This document shows, piece after piece, positions 1 through 9,213 of a stretch of DNA of 64,000 bases (position 1 is its first letter; each line of letters opens with the position of its first letter). The translations under genes and the position numbers were made by a program. This stretch comes from Serpentinimonas barnesii (GTDB lineage Bacteria > Pseudomonadota > Gammaproteobacteria > Burkholderiales > Burkholderiaceae_C). The stretch is from the NCBI RefSeq assembly GCF_000696225.1, contig NZ_BAWN01000003.1, forward strand, positions 23,940-87,939, read 5' to 3'. The notes under the pieces are model-generated. The model saw only the letters and a list, made by a program, of their open reading frames with translations. It searched no databases and had not been told where the DNA came from.

Positions 1-514
1 CGTTTTCGGCTCGGGCTCGCGCAGCGCCGGGGCCAAGTCGGAGCGCAAAGCCGAACTGGCGGCGCGCACCCATGCCGCGCTGGAACTGGTGGGCCTGAGC
101 CACGCCGCCCACAAGCGCCCGGGCGAAATCAGCGGTGGCATGAAGCAGCGCGTGGGCATTGCGCGCGCGCTGGCGATGGAGCCCAAGGTGCTGCTGCTCG
201 ACGAGCCCTTCGGCGCGCTCGACGCCCTGACCCGCGCCAAGCTGCAAGACGAACTGCTCGACATCGTGGCGCGCACCCACAGCACCGTGGTGATGGTGAC
301 GCACGATGTCGATGAGGCGGTGCTGCTGGCCGACCGCATCGTGATGCTCACCAACGGCCCCTCGGCCACCATCGGCGAGGTGCTGGCGGTGCCGCTGGCG
401 CGCCCACGGCGGCGCGTGGAACTGTCGGAAAACCCGGCTTACCTGCAATGCCGCAAGGCGGTGATGGACTTTTTGTACACCCGCCAGGCACACGTGGAAA
501 AAGAGGCCGCATGA
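1..514 (+). CDS. Nitrate ABC transporter ATP-binding protein, 3' part (NrtD/NasD type)
   Basis: This is the C-terminal part of an ABC ATPase whose 5' end lies outside the window; the reading frame is open from base 2. Visible are the ABC signature (SGGMKQRVGIARAL), Walker B with D-loop (VLLLDEPFGALDAL) and the switch histidine (VTHDVDEA). The motifs fit the family energising nitrate, sulfonate and taurine importers. The substrate is inferred to be nitrate, because the stop codon overlaps the start of nirB (ATGA) and nasA follows in the same operon. It would act on the cytoplasmic face of the membrane. Confidence 0.85.
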   Translation, partial: VFGSGSRSAGAKSERKAELAARTHAALELVGLSHAAHKRPGEISGGMKQRVGIARALAMEPKVLLLDEPFGALDALTRAKLQDELLDIVARTHSTVVMVTHDVDEAVLLADRIVMLTNGPSATIGEVLAVPLARPRRRVELSENPAYLQCRKAVMDFLYTRQAHVEKEAA

Positions 515-3075
515 TGCAACACACTGCCCCGCCCGGCTCAGAGTCCGCCCGCAACGCCCCTGCCGCCATCCCCCAAACAGCCAGCCAACGGCAAAAGCTG
601 GTGCTGGTGGGCAACGGCATGGCCGGGGTGCGCACGCTCGAAGAGCTGCTCAAGCTCGCGCCCGATCTGTACGACATCACCGTCTTTGGCACCGAGCCGC
701 ACCCCAACTACAACCGCATCCTGCTCTCGCCGGTGCTGGCCGGCGAGCAGACGCCGGACCAAATCGTCCTGAACGACTGGGACTGGTACCGCCAGCATGG
801 CATCACGCTGCACGCCGGCTGGAGCGTGACCGAGGTGGACCGCACCCGGCGCCTGGTCCATGCCAGCGGGCCTGACGGGGCCACGCAGTCGGCCCCCTAC
901 GACCGGCTGATTCTGGCCACCGGCTCCAACGCCTTCATGCTGCCCATTCCCGGCCGGGAGCTGCCCGGTGTGCTCGCCTACCGCGACCTGGCCGACACCC
1001 AGGCCATGATCGCGGCCGCCACGCAATACCCGCAAGCGGTGGTGATTGGCGGCGGGCTGCTGGGGCTGGAAGCGGCCAACGGGCTGATGAAGCGCGGCAT
1101 GGACGTGACCGTGGTGCACGTGGCCCCGTGGCTGATGGAGCGCCAGCTCGACCAGCGCGCCGCCGAGCTGTTGCAGCGCTCGCTGCAAGCGCGCGGCCTC
1201 AAATTCCTGCTCGGGGCCCAGACCGAGGCCCTGCTGGCCGGTGCCGATGGCCGCGTGGCCGCCGTGCGCTTCAAGGCCGGCAGCGCGCCCGAGCCGGAAA
1301 TCCCGGCCCAGCTCGTGGTGATGGCGGTGGGCATCCGCCCCAACACCGCGCTGGCCGAGCGCATGCGGCTGCACGTGCAGCGCGGCATCGTGGTCTCGGA
1401 CACGCTGCAAACCGTGACCGACCCGCGCATCTACGCCGTGGGCGAATGCGCCGCGCACCGGGGCGTGGCCTACGGTCTGGTGGCCCCGCTGTTCGAGCAG
1501 GGCAAGGTGCTGGCCAACCACCTGGCGCAGCACGGCATCGCCCGCTACAGCGGCAGCGTGACCTCGACCAAGCTCAAGGTCACGGGCATCGACCTGTTCA
1601 GCGCCGGCAACTACCTGGGCGGCCCCGGCTGCGAGGAAATCGTGCTCAGCGACCCGACCGCCCCCAGCGGCGGCGTCTATAAAAAACTGGTGCTGCAAGA
1701 CGACAAACTGGTCGGCGCCTGCCTCTATGGCGACACGGTCGATGGCAGTTGGTATTTCAAGCTGCTGCGCGCGGGCCGCCCGGTGGCCGACATCCGCGAC
1801 AAGCTCATGTTTGGCGAGAGCAATCTGGGCGATGCCGGGCACCAGGGGCACCAAAAGGCGGCCCAAATGGCCGACAGCGACGAGGTTTGCGGCTGCAACG
1901 GCGTCAGCAAAGGGGCCATCTGCAAGGCCATCAAGCGCCAGGGCCTGTTCACCCTCGACGAAGTGCGCAAACACACCAAGGCCAGCGCCAGTTGCGGCAG
2001 TTGCACCGGCCTGGTGGAGCAAATCCTGATGTTCAGCGCCGGTGGCGACTACTCGGCCACGCCCCAGAAAAAAGCCCTGTGCGGCTGCACCGAGCACAGC
2101 CACCAGCAGGTGCGCGACGCCATCCGCGAGCGCAAGCTGCTGCGCATTGCTGACGTGTTCCAGGCGCTGGACTGGCGCAACCCGAGCGGCTGCGCCACCT
2201 GCCGCCCGGCCCTCAACTACTACCTCATCAGCACCTGGCCCAAAGAGGCCCGCGACGACCCGCAAAGCCGCTTCATCAACGAGCGCAGCCACGCCAACAT
2301 CCAGAAAGACGGCACCTATTCGGTGATCCCGCGCATGTGGGGCGGCGAGACCACGGCCGACGAGCTGCGCCGCATCGCCAACGCGGTGGACAAGTACCAA
2401 ATCCCCACCGTCAAGGTCACCGGCGGCCAGCGCATCGACTTGCTGGGCGTAAAAAAAGAGGACCTGATCAGCGTCTGGAAAGACATCGGCATGCCCAGCG
2501 GCCACGCCTACGCCAAGGCGCTGCGCACGGTCAAAACCTGCGTCGGCTCCGAGTGGTGCCGCATGGGTACGCAAGACAGCACCCAGATGGGCAAAGACCT
2601 GGAGCGCGCCTTCTTTGGCATGTACGCGCCGCACAAGGTCAAGTTTGCCGTCAGCGGCTGCCCGCGCAACTGCGCCGAGGCCGGCATCAAGGACGTGGGC
2701 ATCATCGGCGTCGAGAGCGGCTGGGAGATGCACATCGCTGGCAATGGTGGCATCAAGACCGAAGTGGCGCACTTTTTTTGCAAGCTCAAAAGCGCTGCCG
2801 AGGTGCTGGAAACCACCGGCGCCTTCATGCAGCTCTACCGGCTCGAAGGCTGGTATCTGGAGCGCACGGTGCACTTCGTGAGCCGGGTCGGGCTGGACTA
2901 CGTGAAGCAGCGCATCCTCGACGACCCGGCCGGCCGCCAGGCGCTGTGGCAGCAGTTGCAGTTTGCGCTCGACGGCGAGCCCGACCCTTGGTTTGAACAC
3001 GAGCGGGCGCAAGTCGATCTGCGCCAGTTTCAGGCCCTGAACGCAGAGATGGCCCCAAGCCGGGTGCCGGCCTGA
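511..3075 (+). CDS. nirB: Nitrite reductase [NAD(P)H], large subunit
   Basis: A cytoplasmic assimilatory enzyme reducing nitrite to ammonia with NAD(P)H, 854 residues (E. coli NirB is 847). Domains in order: FAD-binding (VLVGNGMAG, about residues 31-40), NAD-binding (VVIGGGLLGLEA, about 176), two BFD-like [2Fe-2S] domains (CGCNGVS..CGSCTG near 460-496, CGCTEHS..GCATCRP near 523-562), then the siroheme/[4Fe-4S] reductase half with its four cysteines in TCVGSEWC and GCPRNC (about 676-720). The ATG at 511 overlaps the stop of the transporter gene, so translation is probably coupled; an ATG at 514 is an alternative start. nirD follows after 44 nt. Confidence 0.96.
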   Translation: MMQHTAPPGSESARNAPAAIPQTASQRQKLVLVGNGMAGVRTLEELLKLAPDLYDITVFGTEPHPNYNRILLSPVLAGEQTPDQIVLNDWDWYRQHGITLHAGWSVTEVDRTRRLVHASGPDGATQSAPYDRLILATGSNAFMLPIPGRELPGVLAYRDLADTQAMIAAATQYPQAVVIGGGLLGLEAANGLMKRGMDVTVVHVAPWLMERQLDQRAAELLQRSLQARGLKFLLGAQTEALLAGADGRVAAVRFKAGSAPEPEIPAQLVVMAVGIRPNTALAERMRLHVQRGIVVSDTLQTVTDPRIYAVGECAAHRGVAYGLVAPLFEQGKVLANHLAQHGIARYSGSVTSTKLKVTGIDLFSAGNYLGGPGCEEIVLSDPTAPSGGVYKKLVLQDDKLVGACLYGDTVDGSWYFKLLRAGRPVADIRDKLMFGESNLGDAGHQGHQKAAQMADSDEVCGCNGVSKGAICKAIKRQGLFTLDEVRKHTKASASCGSCTGLVEQILMFSAGGDYSATPQKKALCGCTEHSHQQVRDAIRERKLLRIADVFQALDWRNPSGCATCRPALNYYLISTWPKEARDDPQSRFINERSHANIQKDGTYSVIPRMWGGETTADELRRIANAVDKYQIPTVKVTGGQRIDLLGVKKEDLISVWKDIGMPSGHAYAKALRTVKTCVGSEWCRMGTQDSTQMGKDLERAFFGMYAPHKVKFAVSGCPRNCAEAGIKDVGIIGVESGWEMHIAGNGGIKTEVAHFFCKLKSAAEVLETTGAFMQLYRLEGWYLERTVHFVSRVGLDYVKQRILDDPAGRQALWQQLQFALDGEPDPWFEHERAQVDLRQFQALNAEMAPSRVPA

Positions 3076-3119
3076 TCGCGCACCGGCTTCAAGCACCACC
3101 CCTTTACCCCGGAGGCCCC

Positions 3120-3548
3120 ATGACCCACTGGATACCCGTTTGCACCGTAGAAGACATCCCCGCCTTGGGTGCGCGCCGCGTGGCGCGCGAGCACGGGCTG
3201 GACGTGGCCGTGTTCAAGGCCGCCGACCAGCGGCTCTTTGCCCTGCTCGACCGCTGCCCGCACAAGGGCGGGCCGCTGAGCCAGGGCATCGTGTTTGGGC
3301 ACAGCGTGGCGTGCCCGCTGCACAACTGGAACATCGCCCTCGACAGCGGCCAGGCCGCCGCACCCGACCAAGGTCAGACCCCGCGCTTCGCCCTCAAGGT
3401 TGAGCACGGACTGGTGTACCTGGACGCCCACGAGCTCGACACGCTGGCTACCGAGGCCAAGCGGCCCCTGGCCGGCCCGGCGGCCCGTCTCGATTGCTCT
3501 GGGCCGGCCCGCCGTGCTTGCCCCGGCGCGGCCAGCGGTGCCTGCTAA
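3120..3548 (+). CDS. nirD: Nitrite reductase small subunit, Rieske type
   Basis: A 142-residue protein with a Rieske [2Fe-2S] signature: Cys46-Pro-His48 and Cys65-Pro-Leu-His68 (RCPHKGGPL and ACPLHNWN). It partners NirB in nitrite reduction. NirD proteins are usually about 105-120 residues; the extra length is a C-terminal tail of about 30 residues rich in Ala, Pro and Arg with no recognised motif. The 44-nt gap from nirB contains a possible ribosome-binding site (GGAGG) just before the ATG. Confidence 0.95.
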   Translation: MTHWIPVCTVEDIPALGARRVAREHGLDVAVFKAADQRLFALLDRCPHKGGPLSQGIVFGHSVACPLHNWNIALDSGQAAAPDQGQTPRFALKVEHGLVYLDAHELDTLATEAKRPLAGPAARLDCSGPARRACPGAASGAC

Positions 3549-3558
3549 GCGCAAGCCC

Positions 3559-6477
3559 ATGGCCACCACCCGTTCCACCTGCCCCTATTGCGGCGTCGGC
3601 TGCGGCGTGCTGATCGAGCACGAGGGCGGCCAGATCACCGGCGTGCGCGGCGACCCCGAGCACCCGGCCAATTTCGGGCGCTTGTGCAGCAAAGGCTCGA
3701 CCCTGCACCTGAGCGCCCGCCCCGCCTTGGCGCAAGCCACCCGGCTGCTGCATCCGCAGTGGCGCAGCGCGCGCGGCGGCCCCACCCAGGCGCTGGACTG
3801 GAAGCAGGCGCTCGATCTGGCGGCCAGCCGCATCGCCCAAACCGTGCAGCAGCACGGCCCCGACGCCGTGGGCGTGTACGTCAGCGGCCAGTTGCTGACC
3901 GAGGACTACTACGTCTTCAACAAGCTGGTCAAAGGGGTGCTGGGCAGCAACCAGATCGACTCCAATTCGCGCCTGTGCATGAGCAGCGCCGTGGCCGGCT
4001 ACAAACTCACCCTGGGGGCCGACGCGCCGCCGCCCTGCTACGAGGACCTGGGGCTGGCGCAAACGCTGTTCATCATCGGCAGCAACACGGCCTGGGCGCA
4101 CCCGGTGCTGTTCAGGCGCATCGAAGACGCGCGCGCGGCGCGGCCGGATCTGCGCCTGATCGTCGCCGACCCGCGCCGCACCGACACCGCCGCCAGCGCC
4201 GACCTGCACCTACCGCTGCAACCCGGCACCGACGTGGCGCTGCTGCACGGCCTGCTGCACATCATGCTCTGGGAGGGCTGGCTCGACCCGGCTTACATCG
4301 CCGCCCACACCAGCGGCTTCGAGGCCCTGAAGGCGATCTTGCGCGAGCACACCCCCGCCCACACCGCGCACCTGTGTGGCCTGCAACAGGCCGACCTCTA
4401 CACCGCGGCGCGCTGGATCGCCGGCCTCGACAGCCCCGCCCAAGATGGGCCCCCGGCCCCGACTGCCCCGCTTTTTAGCGGGCGCGATGGCCGGCTGCGC
4501 CGCCCCACCCTGAGCCTGTACTGCCAGGGTCTGAACCAGAGCAGCAACGGCAGCGCCAACAACGCGGCCCTGATCCACCTGCACCTGGCCACCGGGCAGA
4601 TTGGCCACCCCGGTGCCGGCCCCCTGAGCCTGACCGGCCAGCCCAACGCCATGGGCGGGCGCGAAGTGGGCGCCATGGCCAACCTGCTCAGCGCCCACCG
4701 CGATCTGGCCAACCCCACGCACCGGGCCGAAGTGGCGCAACTGTGGGGGGTGCCCAGCGTACCCGGGCAGCCGGGGCGCAGCGCGGTCCAGATGTTCCAG
4801 GCGGCGGCCGAGGGCGAAGTCAAGCTGCTGTGGATCGCCTGCACCAACCCGGCCCAAAGCCTGCCCGACCAGAGCACGGTGCGGCGGGCGCTGGAGCGGG
4901 CCGAATTCGTCATCGTGCAAGAGGCTTTTGCCCACACCGCCAGCACCGCCTACGCCGACCTGCTGCTGCCCGCCACCACCTGGGGCGAAAAGGAAGGCAC
5001 CGTCAGCAACAGCGAGCGGTGCATCAGCCGCGTGCGCCGCGCCGTGCCGGCCCCGCTGCACCCCGACCATGCGCTCGACGGCCCCCGGCCCGACTGGGTC
5101 ATCGCGCGCGATGTGGCCCAGCGCCTAGAGGCCCTGCTGCACCCGCAGCCCGATGCACCGCGGCGCATCCACTTCGACTACCCCACGCCCGAGGCGGTGT
5201 GGAACGAACACCGCCAGAGCACCCAGGGCCGCGACCTCGACATCAGCGGCCTCAGCTATGCCCTGCTCGACACCGCCGGGCCGCAGCAGTGGCCCATGCC
5301 CGAGGGCCAAAGCCGGGGCCTGGCGCGCCTGTACGCCGACGGCCGTTTTCCCACTTCCGACGGCAAGGCGCGTTTTGTGGCCCTGCCCTACCGGGCGCCA
5401 GCCGAGGCACGCGACGCCAGCTACCCGCTGGCCTTGAACACCGGCCGGCTGCGCGACCAGTGGCACGGCATGAGCCGCACCGGCCTGCTGGGCCGCCTGT
5501 TTGGCCATGCACCGGAGCCGGTGCTGCACATGCACCCGCAGGACATGGCGCGGCGCCGGCTGCGCGAAGGGGAGCTGGTCAGCGTGCAAAGCGCGCGCGG
5601 GCGCATCGTGCTGCCGCTGCAAGCCGCGCCCGATCTGGGGCTGGGGCAGGTGTATTTGCCCATGCACTGGGGTTCGGATTGTTTAAGCGGGCGCAGCCCC
5701 GAAGGCTTGGCGCTGCTGGGCGTCAATGCCCTGACCACACCGGCCTGCTGCCCCACATCCCAGCAACCCGAACTCAAACACGCCGCCGTGCGGGTCGAAC
5801 CGGCGCACCTGCCTTGGACGCTCATCGCCATGGCCTGGTTGCCCGAAGGCGAAGCGGCGCAAACCCGGGCCTGGCTGTCGGGGCAACTGAGCCAGTTCGA
5901 CTTTGCCACCTGCGTGCCCTTTGGCCGCCACGAGGAACAAGGGCGCACAGGCGTGCTGCTGCGCGCCGCCTGCCTGCAAGCCCCCGACCCCGCACTGCTC
6001 GACGCCGTGGCCGCGCGCCTAGGCCTGAACACCCCCAACACCCTGTGCTACCGCGACCCCCGGCGCGGCCAGATGCGGGCGCTGCGCCTGCTGCGCCGCA
6101 GCCCCGAGTCCGAGGCCCAACTCGATGCCCTGCTGCTGGCCAGCGACGTGCGCTCGGCCGCCTGGCTTGAGGTGCTGCTGCAGGAAGAGCGCCCCACCTC
6201 GGCCAGCGGACAACAACTGCTGCTGCCCAGCGCGGCCGCGCCCACGGCCAGCGGGCCATCCAGCCGCAGCCCCCAAGTCTGCGCCTGCCTCGATGTGAGC
6301 GAGCAGGCCATCACCCTGCACCTAGCCCGCAGCCCGGGCAGCCCCAGCCAGCGGCTGGCGCAGCTGCAAAGCACGCTGCAATGCGGCACCCAGTGCGGCT
6401 CCTGCATCCCGCAGCTCAAGCGCCTGTTACAAAGCGTGGCCGCGCCCGCGATGGCTGCCAACACGCAAATCGCTTAA
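3559..6477 (+). CDS. nasA: Assimilatory nitrate reductase catalytic subunit
   Basis: A cytoplasmic molybdopterin enzyme reducing nitrate to nitrite, 972 residues. The N-terminus carries the [4Fe-4S] cysteines (C8, C11, C15, C43 in CPYCGVGCG and RLCSKG). The molybdopterin oxidoreductase and dinucleotide-binding domains follow (for example SNTAWAHPVLF and NALTTPACCPTSQQPELK). A BFD-like [2Fe-2S] domain closes the protein (CACLD near 908 and QCGTQCGSC near 940), as in NasA types that take electrons directly from NADH or ferredoxin partners. The frame is open upstream to 3295, but the ATG at 3559 places the first cysteine at the usual position and lies 10 nt after nirD. Confidence 0.95.
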   Translation: MATTRSTCPYCGVGCGVLIEHEGGQITGVRGDPEHPANFGRLCSKGSTLHLSARPALAQATRLLHPQWRSARGGPTQALDWKQALDLAASRIAQTVQQHGPDAVGVYVSGQLLTEDYYVFNKLVKGVLGSNQIDSNSRLCMSSAVAGYKLTLGADAPPPCYEDLGLAQTLFIIGSNTAWAHPVLFRRIEDARAARPDLRLIVADPRRTDTAASADLHLPLQPGTDVALLHGLLHIMLWEGWLDPAYIAAHTSGFEALKAILREHTPAHTAHLCGLQQADLYTAARWIAGLDSPAQDGPPAPTAPLFSGRDGRLRRPTLSLYCQGLNQSSNGSANNAALIHLHLATGQIGHPGAGPLSLTGQPNAMGGREVGAMANLLSAHRDLANPTHRAEVAQLWGVPSVPGQPGRSAVQMFQAAAEGEVKLLWIACTNPAQSLPDQSTVRRALERAEFVIVQEAFAHTASTAYADLLLPATTWGEKEGTVSNSERCISRVRRAVPAPLHPDHALDGPRPDWVIARDVAQRLEALLHPQPDAPRRIHFDYPTPEAVWNEHRQSTQGRDLDISGLSYALLDTAGPQQWPMPEGQSRGLARLYADGRFPTSDGKARFVALPYRAPAEARDASYPLALNTGRLRDQWHGMSRTGLLGRLFGHAPEPVLHMHPQDMARRRLREGELVSVQSARGRIVLPLQAAPDLGLGQVYLPMHWGSDCLSGRSPEGLALLGVNALTTPACCPTSQQPELKHAAVRVEPAHLPWTLIAMAWLPEGEAAQTRAWLSGQLSQFDFATCVPFGRHEEQGRTGVLLRAACLQAPDPALLDAVAARLGLNTPNTLCYRDPRRGQMRALRLLRRSPESEAQLDALLLASDVRSAAWLEVLLQEERPTSASGQQLLLPSAAAPTASGPSSRSPQVCACLDVSEQAITLHLARSPGSPSQRLAQLQSTLQCGTQCGSCIPQLKRLLQSVAAPAMAANTQIA

Positions 6478-6515
6478 TAGCGAAAAGTCATGACTACGCT
6501 GGCACAATCGACCAA

Positions 6516-7466
6516 ATGAGCATCAAAGAGCACCTAAAAAAGATAGGACGCGGCAAAGACGGAGCCCGCGCCCTTAGCCGTGCGCAGGCCGCCGACCTGC
6601 TCGGGCAGGTGCTCGATGGGGCCGTGAGCGATCTCGAAATCGGCGCCTTCTGCATCGCCATGCGCGTAAAAGGCGAGACCGCCGAAGAAATGGCCGGCTT
6701 CCTCGACGCGCTGGAGCCGCGCCTTCAGCGCTGGAGCGCTCCCGCCCACAGCCCCTTGCCCAGCGTGGTGCTGCCCAGCTACAACGGCGCACGCAAGCTG
6801 CCGGTGCTCACCCCGTTGCTGGCGGGTTTGCTGGCACAAACGGGCCTCGCGGTGCTCTGGCACGGCTGCGCCACCGAAGACGCGCGCGCCCACCCCGAGG
6901 CCATCCTGCCCGCGCTCGATGCGGCCGGCTTGCTCAGCCCCGAGCTGCAGCCCGGCCGCGTCTGCTGGGTGCCCACACATCGCCTGCAGCCGGGACTGCA
7001 ACGCCTGCTGGACGTGCGCCGCAGCGTGGGCTTGCGCAACAGCGCGCACAGCCTTGTCAAGCTCATGAACCCGGTCGCTGGGCCGGCCCTGTTGCTGAGC
7101 AGCTACACCCACAGCGAATACCTGCACAGCATGAGCGCCACGCTGGCGCTGACCGGAGCCAACGCCCTGCTGCTGCGCGGCACCGAAGGCGAGCCCGTGG
7201 CCGACGCGCGGCGCTGCCCGGCCATGGACGCCTTTGTCGCCGGGCACAGTTGGCGCATCCAGGAAGCCCCGAGCGGCCCACTGGCCCCTGTGGCCGATTT
7301 GCCCACGCCCGATGCCGAGGCCACCCGGAACTGGACCGCCGCCGCCTTGCAGGGCCAGCGCGCCATTCCCGAGCCGATCGCAACCCAAGTGCGCCACACG
7401 CTGGAACTGGCGCGCCGGATCGCCTCCGGCCAAATCCCCCCACCGCCCCATCCGAGCACCCCATGA
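6516..7466 (+). CDS. ybiB: YbiB-like protein of the anthranilate phosphoribosyltransferase fold
   Basis: A 316-residue homologue of the TrpD-like YbiB family. The N-terminal helical region (SRAQAADLLGQVLDG, VSDLEIGAFCIAMRVKGET) matches glycosyltransferase family 3, but the PRPP-binding loops of true TrpD are not evident. E. coli YbiB is known as a nucleic-acid-binding protein of uncertain role. Here it sits between nasA and cobA; its stop overlaps the cobA start (ATGA), so it is cotranscribed with nitrate assimilation genes. The ATG at 6516 is preferred over upstream in-frame codons because the homologous sequence begins there. Confidence 0.8.
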   Translation: MSIKEHLKKIGRGKDGARALSRAQAADLLGQVLDGAVSDLEIGAFCIAMRVKGETAEEMAGFLDALEPRLQRWSAPAHSPLPSVVLPSYNGARKLPVLTPLLAGLLAQTGLAVLWHGCATEDARAHPEAILPALDAAGLLSPELQPGRVCWVPTHRLQPGLQRLLDVRRSVGLRNSAHSLVKLMNPVAGPALLLSSYTHSEYLHSMSATLALTGANALLLRGTEGEPVADARRCPAMDAFVAGHSWRIQEAPSGPLAPVADLPTPDAEATRNWTAAALQGQRAIPEPIATQVRHTLELARRIASGQIPPPPHPSTP

Positions 7467-8287
7467 ACACCCTGCCCTCCCCAGCCCGCACCTTGAGCCG
7501 CGCATCTGGCGCGGCCCCTAGCCCGATCGTGGGCCGCTGCACCTTGGTCGGAGCCGGACCGGGCGACCCGGAACTGCTCACCCTCAAGGCGGCCCGCGCC
7601 ATCGCCCGCGCCACGCTGCTGCTGGTCGATGACCTGGTGAGCGACGACATCGTGGCGCTGGCGGCACCCAGCGCGCGCGTGATCCACGTGGGCAAACGCG
7701 GCGGCTGCCGCTCCACGCCACAGTCCTTCATCGAAAAACTGATGATCCAGGCCGTGCGCGAGGGCGAGCAGGTGGTGCGCCTCAAGGGCGGCGACCCCTT
7801 TGTGTTTGGCCGTGGCGGCGAGGAAGTGGAGCACCTGCGTGCCGCCGGCATCGAGGTCGAAGTGATCAACGGCATCACCGCTGGCCTGGCGGCGGTGACG
7901 GCGCTCGGGGCACCGCTGACGCACCGCGACCACGCGCACGGGGTGGTGTTCATCACCGGCCACGCCAAACCCGGCAGCGGCGGCCCAGACTGGCGTGCGT
8001 TGGCCCACACCTGCCACGCCGCGCGCCTGACGCTGGTGATCTACATGGGCGTGCAGGCGGCGGCGCAAATCCAGGCCGAGCTGCTCAGCGGCTTGCCGGC
8101 CAGCACCCCGGTGGCGCTGGTGCAGCACGCCACCCTGGCGCAGCAGCGCCACGCGCTGTGCGAATTGCAGCACCTGCACCGCACGCTGGAGCGCGAAGGG
8201 CTGGGCAGCCCGGCGGTGATCGTGGTGGGCGAGGTGCTGCAAGGTTTGCTAGCGCTTGCGCAAACGGCACAGAGCCGGGCGGCCTGA
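7463..8287 (+). CDS. cobA: Uroporphyrinogen-III C-methyltransferase
   Basis: A SAM-dependent enzyme making precorrin-2, the first committed step towards siroheme, the cofactor of NirB. 274 residues with family motifs VGAGPGDPELLTL (SAM site, about residue 30), VIHVGKRGG, VRLKGGDPFVFGRGGEE and a C-terminal AVIVVGEVL. It is a stand-alone SUMT, not a CysG fusion. Translation is probably coupled to the upstream ybiB gene by an ATGA overlap. The first 25 residues are a poorly conserved extension. Confidence 0.93.
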   Translation: MNTLPSPARTLSRASGAAPSPIVGRCTLVGAGPGDPELLTLKAARAIARATLLLVDDLVSDDIVALAAPSARVIHVGKRGGCRSTPQSFIEKLMIQAVREGEQVVRLKGGDPFVFGRGGEEVEHLRAAGIEVEVINGITAGLAAVTALGAPLTHRDHAHGVVFITGHAKPGSGGPDWRALAHTCHAARLTLVIYMGVQAAAQIQAELLSGLPASTPVALVQHATLAQQRHALCELQHLHRTLEREGLGSPAVIVVGEVLQGLLALAQTAQSRAA

Positions 8288-8517
8288 GGGGTCGGACCAC
8301 CAAAAAACGCAAGATTCAGTCACCATCGCTGAACAGCATTACCGCGTGCGCCCGCTCGACCTGCGGCGTCTAGACCATGAAGACATCGAGGCGTGGATAC
8401 TGGAGCAGGCCACCCCAGCCAGGGCGGCAACCTTGACCTAGGTGCGCTTTGACGCCGCTGCCGTGGCTAGTGGGCTGCGCGTGGTGGCGTGACCTGTAAA
8501 GCACAGATGTTCACGTT

Positions 8518-8779
8518 ATGATACTCACCATGCGCCACAAAGGGCTGGAGCAGTTTTTCCGCACGGGCAGCCTGGCAGGCCAAGCGGCTGCGCGAGTTGC
8601 TGACCGCACTCAACGTAGCCCAAGGCCCGCAAGACCTGAACCGGCCATCGTGGCGCTTGCACGGCCTGAGCGGCGACCGCGCCGGTTTCCATGCCCTGAC
8701 CGTGCAGGCCAATTGGCGCTTGACCTTTCGCTTCGTCGGCACCGACGTAGAACTGCTGGACTATCTGGACTATCGCTGA
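8518..8779 (+). pseudogene. higB: HigB-type toxin gene, frameshifted
   Basis: Two frames together encode a RelE/HigB toxin. Frame one from ATG 8518 reads MILTMRHKGLEQFFRTGSLAG and ends at 8580; the rest continues in another frame from 8582 (KRLRELLTALNVAQG, LTFRFVGTDVELLDYLDYR). Family members usually have about six more residues at the junction (of the type IQxxHA), so the break looks like a deletion of about 17 nt. The protein cannot be made in one frame, so the toxin is probably dead. The intact antitoxin gene follows 13 nt later. Confidence 0.8.
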
Positions 8780-8792
8780 AGGAGCCGCCACC

Positions 8793-9110
8793 ATGGACAT
8801 GAACAACCCGGCCACACCCGGCGAACTGCTGGCGGGCTGGCTGAGCGACCTAGGCGTGAGCGTGACCGACTTTGCTGCCCATGTGGGCATTAGCCGCATC
8901 ATGCTTTCGCGGCTGCTGCACGGGCACGCCGGTTTCAGTGCCGATATGGATCTGCGCTTGGCCGAAGCGCTGGGCACCTCACCCGGTTTCTGGCTGGCCC
9001 TGCAAGCGCAGCGCGATCTGTGGGCCGCTGCAGAGCGCGCCAAGCAGCGCAAGCGCATTGAGCGCATGGAGCAGGATGCCGAGGCTGCCGCTACAGCAGT
9101 GGGGCAGTGA
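8793..9110 (+). CDS. higA: HigA-type antitoxin, XRE helix-turn-helix
   Basis: A 105-residue protein beginning MDMNNPATPGELLAGWL, with an XRE-type helix-turn-helix (VSVTDFAAHVGISRIMLSRLL, about residues 30-50) and the FWLALQAQRDLW helix typical of HigA. It normally neutralises HigB and represses its own operon. The ribosome-binding site GGAGCC lies upstream. Since the adjacent toxin gene is frameshifted, this is an orphan antitoxin that may persist as a regulator or be drifting. Confidence 0.9.
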   Translation: MDMNNPATPGELLAGWLSDLGVSVTDFAAHVGISRIMLSRLLHGHAGFSADMDLRLAEALGTSPGFWLALQAQRDLWAAAERAKQRKRIERMEQDAEAAATAVGQ

Positions 9111-9114
9111 CCCC

Positions 9115-9213
9115 ATGAAGCCGCTGCACGCCCTCAAAGCCAAACTGCTGGCAAACCCGGCAGTGCGCGCCGAATATGATGCCATGGCCGCCGCTGCTGA
9201 CTTGGTGGCTTAG
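9115..9213 (+). pseudogene. N-terminal fragment of a second antitoxin gene
   Basis: A 32-codon frame starting at ATG 9115, four bases after higA. Its sequence (LKAKLLANPAVRAEYDAM) is the characteristic start of another helix-turn-helix antitoxin family, in which the DNA-binding region should follow. Here the frame stops after ADLVA, before any helix-turn-helix. I read it as a truncated remnant of a neighbouring toxin-antitoxin unit; it is too short to be sure. Confidence 0.5.

Noticed and set aside
538..3099. An 853-codon open frame on the minus strand across nirB
   Set aside because: It is antisense to a gene with intact cofactor motifs, has no family similarity and is biased in Ala, Gly, His and Val, as expected of a shadow frame in GC-rich DNA.
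3295..3558. N-terminal extension of NasA within the nirD frame
   Set aside because: The extension overlaps nirD in another frame, has no similarity to nitrate reductase and lacks a better ribosome-binding site than the ATG at 3559.
8316..8441. Short frame with LDLRRLDHEDIEAWILEQA between cobA and higB
   Set aside because: It looks protein-like but matches no family I can name and has no clear start. It may be another remnant, but the support is too weak for a feature.
8494..8522. CTGTAA/TATGAT as a promoter for the higBA unit
   Set aside because: The -10 box would overlap the higB start codon that fits the family alignment, so the call is not reliable.
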